The notes beneath the pieces are model-generated. The model was not told where the DNA came from. It searched no databases and was given only the letters and a program-made list of their open reading frames with translations. Made by a program: the position numbers and the translations under genes. From NCBI GenBank assembly GCA_903930505.1, contig CAIYYQ010000270.1, forward strand, positions 1-6,084: a stretch of 6,084 bases of DNA, read 5' to 3'. Source of the stretch: Methanobacteriota archaeon (GTDB lineage Archaea; Thermoplasmatota; E2; DHVEG-1). Shown piece after piece: positions 5,760-6,084 of the stretch (position 1 is the first letter of the stretch; every line of letters starts with the position of its first letter).

Positions 5760-5782
5760 ATTAGTTTTGATTTCTCCACAGC

Positions 5783-6084
5783 ATGGTACCAAAGAAAGTT
5801 TTTTTTACCAAAGGCGTTGGAAGACATAAACATGAACTCCAAGCATTTGAACTTGCGTTGCGAGATGCAGATATCGAACAATGTAACCTTGTCTACGTCT
5901 CAAGTATCATCCCACCACATTGTAAAATCATCTCAAAAGAAAAAGGGGTACAAGAACTGAGCGCTGGCGAAATCACCTACGTTGTTATGTCCAGAAACAC
6001 GACAAACGAACCAAATCGGCTAATCGGCGCAGCAATCGGTTGTGCCACCCCAAAAGAAAAAGATACTTATGGATATATATCAGA
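5783..6084 (+). CDS. pdaD: Pyruvoyl-dependent arginine decarboxylase, N-terminal part (3' end outside window)
   Basis: One hundred codons are visible before the window ends. The opening [11 protein letters not shown] (3-13), the helix [11 protein letters not shown] (22-32), [13 protein letters not shown] (39-51) and [18 protein letters not shown] (73-90) match the archaeal PdaD family closely. The enzyme decarboxylates arginine to agmatine, the first step of archaeal polyamine synthesis and the source of agmatine for agmatidine in tRNA-Ile2. The proenzyme self-cleaves between two serines, here S40-S41 (codons at 5900-5905), giving a beta chain and an alpha chain capped by a pyruvoyl group. 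A YGYIS segment at 96-100 is where family members approach their catalytic acidic residue, which would lie just past the edge. Family proteins are about 150-165 residues, so roughly a third is missing. It has its own promoter and appears transcriptionally separate from the membrane module. Confidence 0.93.
   Translation, partial: MVPKKVFFTKGVGRHKHELQAFELALRDADIEQCNLVYVSSIIPPHCKIISKEKGVQELSAGEITYVVMSRNTTNEPNRLIGAAIGCATPKEKDTYGYIS

Noticed and set aside
5484..5792. 102-codon Ser/Cys-rich open frame on the - strand opposite the PH protein tail
   Set aside because: The Ser/Cys/Phe bias is what the complement of a Glu/Gln/Lys-rich coiled coil gives. It also runs through the pdaD promoter and start.

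Overview
The window looks like chromosomal DNA from a euryarchaeon. The evidence is an archaeal-lipid-type geranylgeranyl reductase (GGR) next to a small 2x[4Fe-4S] ferredoxin, a pyruvoyl-dependent arginine decarboxylase, a stand-alone JAMM metalloprotease, and TTTATA-type archaeal promoter boxes about 25-35 nt upstream of start codons. The rank below Euryarchaeota cannot be fixed from the sequence. Every gene lies on the + strand, genes are tightly packed, and no RNA gene, insertion sequence, CRISPR array or gap over 300 nt is visible.

Region 1 (1-2612) is a probable four-gene operon: the 3' end of a ferredoxin gene, GGR, NAD kinase and a JAMM/MPN metalloprotease. The ferredoxin stop and GGR start overlap as ATGA. 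The later junctions are 15 nt and 6 nt. The ferredoxin is the likely electron donor for GGR, which saturates the isoprenoid chains of membrane lipids. NAD kinase supplies NADP(H). The protease has no evident functional link to the other three.

Region 2 (2613-3591) holds a cation diffusion facilitator (CDF) metal exporter with an unusual TM2 metal site: HxxxH in place of HxxxD. It is followed by a short AT-rich spacer (3592-3665) with an imperfect palindrome, one arm of which is also a good TATA box.

Region 3 (3666-5730) is a two-gene membrane module. The first gene encodes an unrecognised polytopic membrane protein with a strongly basic C-terminal tail. The second encodes a four-TM protein with a bacterial-type PH (bPH2/DUF304-like) domain, a Gly/Lys-rich insert in that domain, and an acidic coiled-coil tail carrying a duplicated xDIQKQM(R/K)DLLK element. 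The genes overlap by 29 nt, and the second has a strong Shine-Dalgarno site inside the first. This pair is the best candidate in the window for something undescribed.

Region 4 (5731-6084) has a clear archaeal promoter placed for leaderless transcription, then the first 100 codons of pyruvoyl-dependent arginine decarboxylase (agmatine and polyamine synthesis), cut by the window edge.
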